Assembly (NCBI GenBank): GCA_964618515.1
Contig: CAZUAS010000145.1
Span: forward strand, 1-5,814
Direction of reading: 5' to 3'
DNA from: JAFGNW01 sp964618515
GTDB lineage: Bacteria > Zixibacteria > MSB-5A5 > GN15 > FEB-12
Length of the DNA stretch: 5,814 bases
Positions 3,225 to 5,814 of the stretch are shown here, one piece after another. The notes beneath the pieces are model-generated. The model worked only from the letters and a program-made list of their open reading frames with translations, did not search any database and was not told the DNA's origin. Every line of letters begins with the position of its first letter. The first letter of the stretch is position 1. The translations under genes were made by a program, and so were the position numbers.

Positions 3225-5814
3225 TCAAAAATAATTATTTTTGGTGCTCATTGGTCTAAGATAAGCCGCGGAGTCACCCAGTATCTCCTTCAAGCTGTTC
3301 AACAATTTGAAATCCAGGTTTACAGCATACTTTTTGGATTTAATATAGATAACCGTGCCATTAACTCTGGCTTCCAAAAGCACCGGTGCCTGGCCGCGTT
3401 TTTTACCAAGGGCGGCCAGAGCCTTATCAATAACTTTTTCGGAACAATTATCATCAAGCTTTATAACCAGCTGACAGTTAAAACGTTCCACCAGCTTATC
3501 CAGCGGCAGAACTTCACTGGCGATAATTTTAGCGGCTTCACCTTCACGGGTATTCACCCGCCCCGTAACCAGCACCATATTATCGACTTCGACACAAGCT
3601 CGGGCTTTATCAAAACAGTCCGAAAAGAGAATCAACTCGACCCCTCCAGAGAAATCTTCCAGGGTGGCGAAAGCCATCATATTACCCTTCCTATCCACCT
3701 TCTTTTTGATGCCGGCGATAATACCCCCCACCGTCACCTCCCGGCCATCGGGAATCTGGGCAAGACCGGCGATAGTGGAAGTGGTGAACAAAGCCAGTTC
3801 ATCCCGATATTTGTCAAGGGGATGGCCGGACACATAAAATCCCAGCATATTTTTTTCGTGGGTTAGTTTTTCCGTGGTTGACCAGTCTTTTATATCCGGA
3901 AGTTTCGGGGCGACCCGTTCCACCTCGACTTTGGTTCCGGCGAAAAGGTCATGGGTACTGGCGGTTTCGAAGACCTTATGGCCAAACTCGAGCATAGCCG
4001 TAACCGCTTCAAATTTTTGCGCCCTGCTTCCGGGCAATGAATCACAGGCGCCGGCGGCAATAAGGGATTCCAGAGTCCGGCGGTTAAGAAGGCGAGGTAC
4101 AATCCGGCTGACGAGGTCGGGCAGGTCGGTAAATTTACCGCCATTTAGCCGTTCTTCCGTTATTGCTCGCGCCGGACCCTCACCGACATTTTTTACCGCC
4201 TGCAAACCAAAACGAATTTTCCCCTCAACCACCGAGAAATCAATTTTTGATTCGTTGATATCCGGCGGCAACACCCTTATCCCCATCCTCCGGCATTCCT
4301 CGAGCAAAACATAAATACGGTCGGTATCGTTGATTTCCGAGGTCATCAGGGCGGCCATAAATTCCCGGGGATAGTAACATTTCAGCCAGGCGGTTTGATA
4401 GGCTATGAAGGCATAACAGGTGGAGTGGGCTTTGTTGAAGCCGTAGCGGGCGAATGTTTCAATCTGGTGGAATACTTCCTCGGTTATTTCCCTGGGCACC
4501 TGTTGTTCGTCGGCACCCTGCAAAAATTCCTGCCTCTGGGCGGCCATCAGCGCCGCATCCTTTTTACCCATGGCTTTGCGCAGAAGGTCCGCTTTACCGA
4601 TGGAATAACCGGCCAGTTTATTGGCAATATGCAGCACCTGCTCCTGAAATACAATCACCCCGTAAGTATCTTTTAAGATATTTTCCAGTACCGGGTGCAG
4701 AAATTTAATATCCTTGGCGCCTTTTTTACGCTCTATATAAATATCAATCATCCCGGAATCCAGCGGTCCGGGACGATATAGAGCATTCATCGCGGTTATG
4801 TCGGTGAAGGTTTCCGGCTCCAGCTTGCGAAGGTAATCCCGCATGCCAGCCGATTCAAACTGGAACACCCCAATAGTCTCACCGCGGGCAAAAAGCCGGT
4901 ACACTTTGGGGTCATCAAGGGGTATGTGATTGATATCGACTTTGTCTCCGGGGTGATTCTCCCGAATCATACTCAGGGCGTCATCAATGACCGTCAACGT
5001 TTTCAAACCGAGAAAATCCATTTTTAAAAGGCCTATTTGCTCGACCATTTTCATATCATACTGGGTGGTTATTTCATCCTTGCTGCCTTTAAACAGGGGT
5101 ACATAATTGGTTAGAGCCGAAGGGGCGATGACCACACCTGCGGCATGGGTGGAACAGTGCCGCGCCAGGCCTTCGAGAGTCCGGGAATAATTTATCAACC
5201 GCTCGATACGTTTATCGGTTTCGGTCAGTTCCTTGAGTTCCGGAACCTGGCTTAACGCTTTCTCAAGGGTCATATCAATCGACAGGGGAATTAACTTGGC
5301 AATCCGGTCCACCTCGCCGTAAGGGATGCCCAGCACCCGGCCGACATCACGCACCACTCCCCGGGCGGCCATGGTGCCGAAAGTGATAATCTGGGAAACA
5401 TTGTCGCTGCCGTACTTTTGAATAACGTACTTGATGATTTTATCCCGGCCCCGGTCGGCAAAATCAATATCAATATCCGGCATCGTGACCCGGTCGGGAT
5501 TTAAAAAACGTTCGAACAAAAGGTCAAACCGGATCGGGTCGATATCGGTAATTTTCAGGGTATAAGACACCAGCGAGCCGGCGGCCGAACCCCGCCCCGG
5601 TCCGACGCGAACCTCCTGTGAACGGGCGTAATCACAAAAATCCTTGACAATCAAAAAATACCCGGCGTAACCCATCTGTTTAATAACACCCAACTCGTAA
5701 TCAAGACGTTTTTTCAATTCCTCGGTAACGGTTTCGTAACGTTCCGCCAGACCCTGCTCGCACAGGTAACGAAGGTACTCATCGGGGTTTACAAAATTTC
5801 TGGGAATCGGAAAC
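3225..5814 (-). CDS. dnaE: DNA polymerase III subunit alpha, C-terminal 862 residues (5' end outside window)
   Basis: This is the catalytic subunit of the replicative polymerase. The frame is open from the right edge to TGA at 3227-3225. About 290 residues, including the PHP domain, lie beyond the window, judged from the position of the catalytic aspartates relative to E. coli DnaE. In-window landmarks are GYAGYFLIV (about 48), VGPGRGSAAGSLV (70-82), PDIDIDF (112-118) with the first two catalytic Asp at 113 and 115, and HCSTHAAGVV (219-228). They continue with KMDFLGL with the third Asp at 266, YRPGPLDSG (346-354) and GFNKAHSTCYAF (458-469). A helix-hairpin-helix region spans about 532-592 and an OB fold about 690-767. 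THDLF (620-624; bases 3956-3942) sits where E. coli has its beta-clamp binding motif. The DnaE1-type order (polymerase, HhH, clamp motif, OB) and lack of the PolC exonuclease layout support dnaE over polC. No key residue is missing. The downstream thioredoxin gene is 74 bases away and probably transcribed separately. Confidence 0.97.
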   Translation of the reverse strand, partial: FPIPRNFVNPDEYLRYLCEQGLAERYETVTEELKKRLDYELGVIKQMGYAGYFLIVKDFCDYARSQEVRVGPGRGSAAGSLVSYTLKITDIDPIRFDLLFERFLNPDRVTMPDIDIDFADRGRDKIIKYVIQKYGSDNVSQIITFGTMAARGVVRDVGRVLGIPYGEVDRIAKLIPLSIDMTLEKALSQVPELKELTETDKRIERLINYSRTLEGLARHCSTHAAGVVIAPSALTNYVPLFKGSKDEITTQYDMKMVEQIGLLKMDFLGLKTLTVIDDALSMIRENHPGDKVDINHIPLDDPKVYRLFARGETIGVFQFESAGMRDYLRKLEPETFTDITAMNALYRPGPLDSGMIDIYIERKKGAKDIKFLHPVLENILKDTYGVIVFQEQVLHIANKLAGYSIGKADLLRKAMGKKDAALMAAQRQEFLQGADEQQVPREITEEVFHQIETFARYGFNKAHSTCYAFIAYQTAWLKCYYPREFMAALMTSEINDTDRIYVLLEECRRMGIRVLPPDINESKIDFSVVEGKIRFGLQAVKNVGEGPARAITEERLNGGKFTDLPDLVSRIVPRLLNRRTLESLIAAGACDSLPGSRAQKFEAVTAMLEFGHKVFETASTHDLFAGTKVEVERVAPKLPDIKDWSTTEKLTHEKNMLGFYVSGHPLDKYRDELALFTTSTIAGLAQIPDGREVTVGGIIAGIKKKVDRKGNMMAFATLEDFSGGVELILFSDCFDKARACVEVDNMVLVTGRVNTREGEAAKIIASEVLPLDKLVERFNCQLVIKLDDNCSEKVIDKALAALGKKRGQAPVLLEARVNGTVIYIKSKKYAVNLDFKLLNSLKEILGDSAAYLRPMSTKNNYF

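Noticed and set aside
3874..4708. Open frames on the plus strand and alternative minus frames inside dnaE
   Set aside because: They lie wholly within strongly conserved DnaE coding sequence, have no ribosome binding sites and low-complexity shadow-like translations.
5715..5717. TTG at 5717 as the start of the polymerase gene
   Set aside because: The frame continues upstream to the window edge with DnaE-like sequence (FPIPRNFVNPDEYLRYL), so this TTG is an internal Leu codon.

Overview
The window holds six protein-coding genes or gene fragments, all on the minus strand, in two blocks that differ sharply in base composition. Read in the direction of transcription (high to low coordinates), the right block is ordinary bacterial backbone. 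It contains the 3' three quarters of dnaE (DNA polymerase III alpha), a secreted thioredoxin-fold protein with a CGWC active site, and a TlpA/ResA-type thioredoxin lipoprotein with a WCPPC active site. The left block, below about 1700, is very AT-rich. It contains a membrane-anchored protein I do not recognise, a small secreted Cys-rich peptide gene whose signal peptide is split by an apparent +1 frameshift, and the N-terminal part of a single-pass membrane protein that may be a TonB-type energy transducer and runs off the window edge.

The organism is a bacterium. The lipobox on the thioredoxin lipoprotein, two extracytoplasmic thioredoxin-fold proteins in a row, the possible TonB-like protein and a DnaE1-type polymerase suggest a didermic lineage, perhaps in the FCB group (for example Zixibacteria-like uncultured bacteria). 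That placement is inference from style, not from a database comparison.

Layout: 1-482 TonB-like N-terminus (partial); 526-760 secreted peptide with split frame; 864-1355 membrane-anchored unknown; 1356-1943 a 588-base stretch without a convincing gene. This stretch has an AT-rich part with a possible promoter and a weak terminator-like hairpin, then a moderate-GC part with two strong adjacent hairpins and a 34-codon stop-free remnant. After it come 1944-2489 TlpA-like lipoprotein; 2504-2533 a possible leader peptide with a strong ribosome binding site; 2587-3150 secreted thioredoxin; and 3225-5814 dnaE (5' end missing).

The two thioredoxin genes probably form a small redox unit acting outside the cytoplasm, with their own candidate promoter in the 74-base gap after dnaE. 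The three left-hand genes are closely spaced and co-directional, so they may be one accessory operon: membrane protein, small Cys-rich exported peptide, membrane protein. That cassette, next to a structured intergenic element and a composition boundary, is the least explained part of the window. I see no convincing CRISPR array, tRNA, rRNA or intact insertion sequence.
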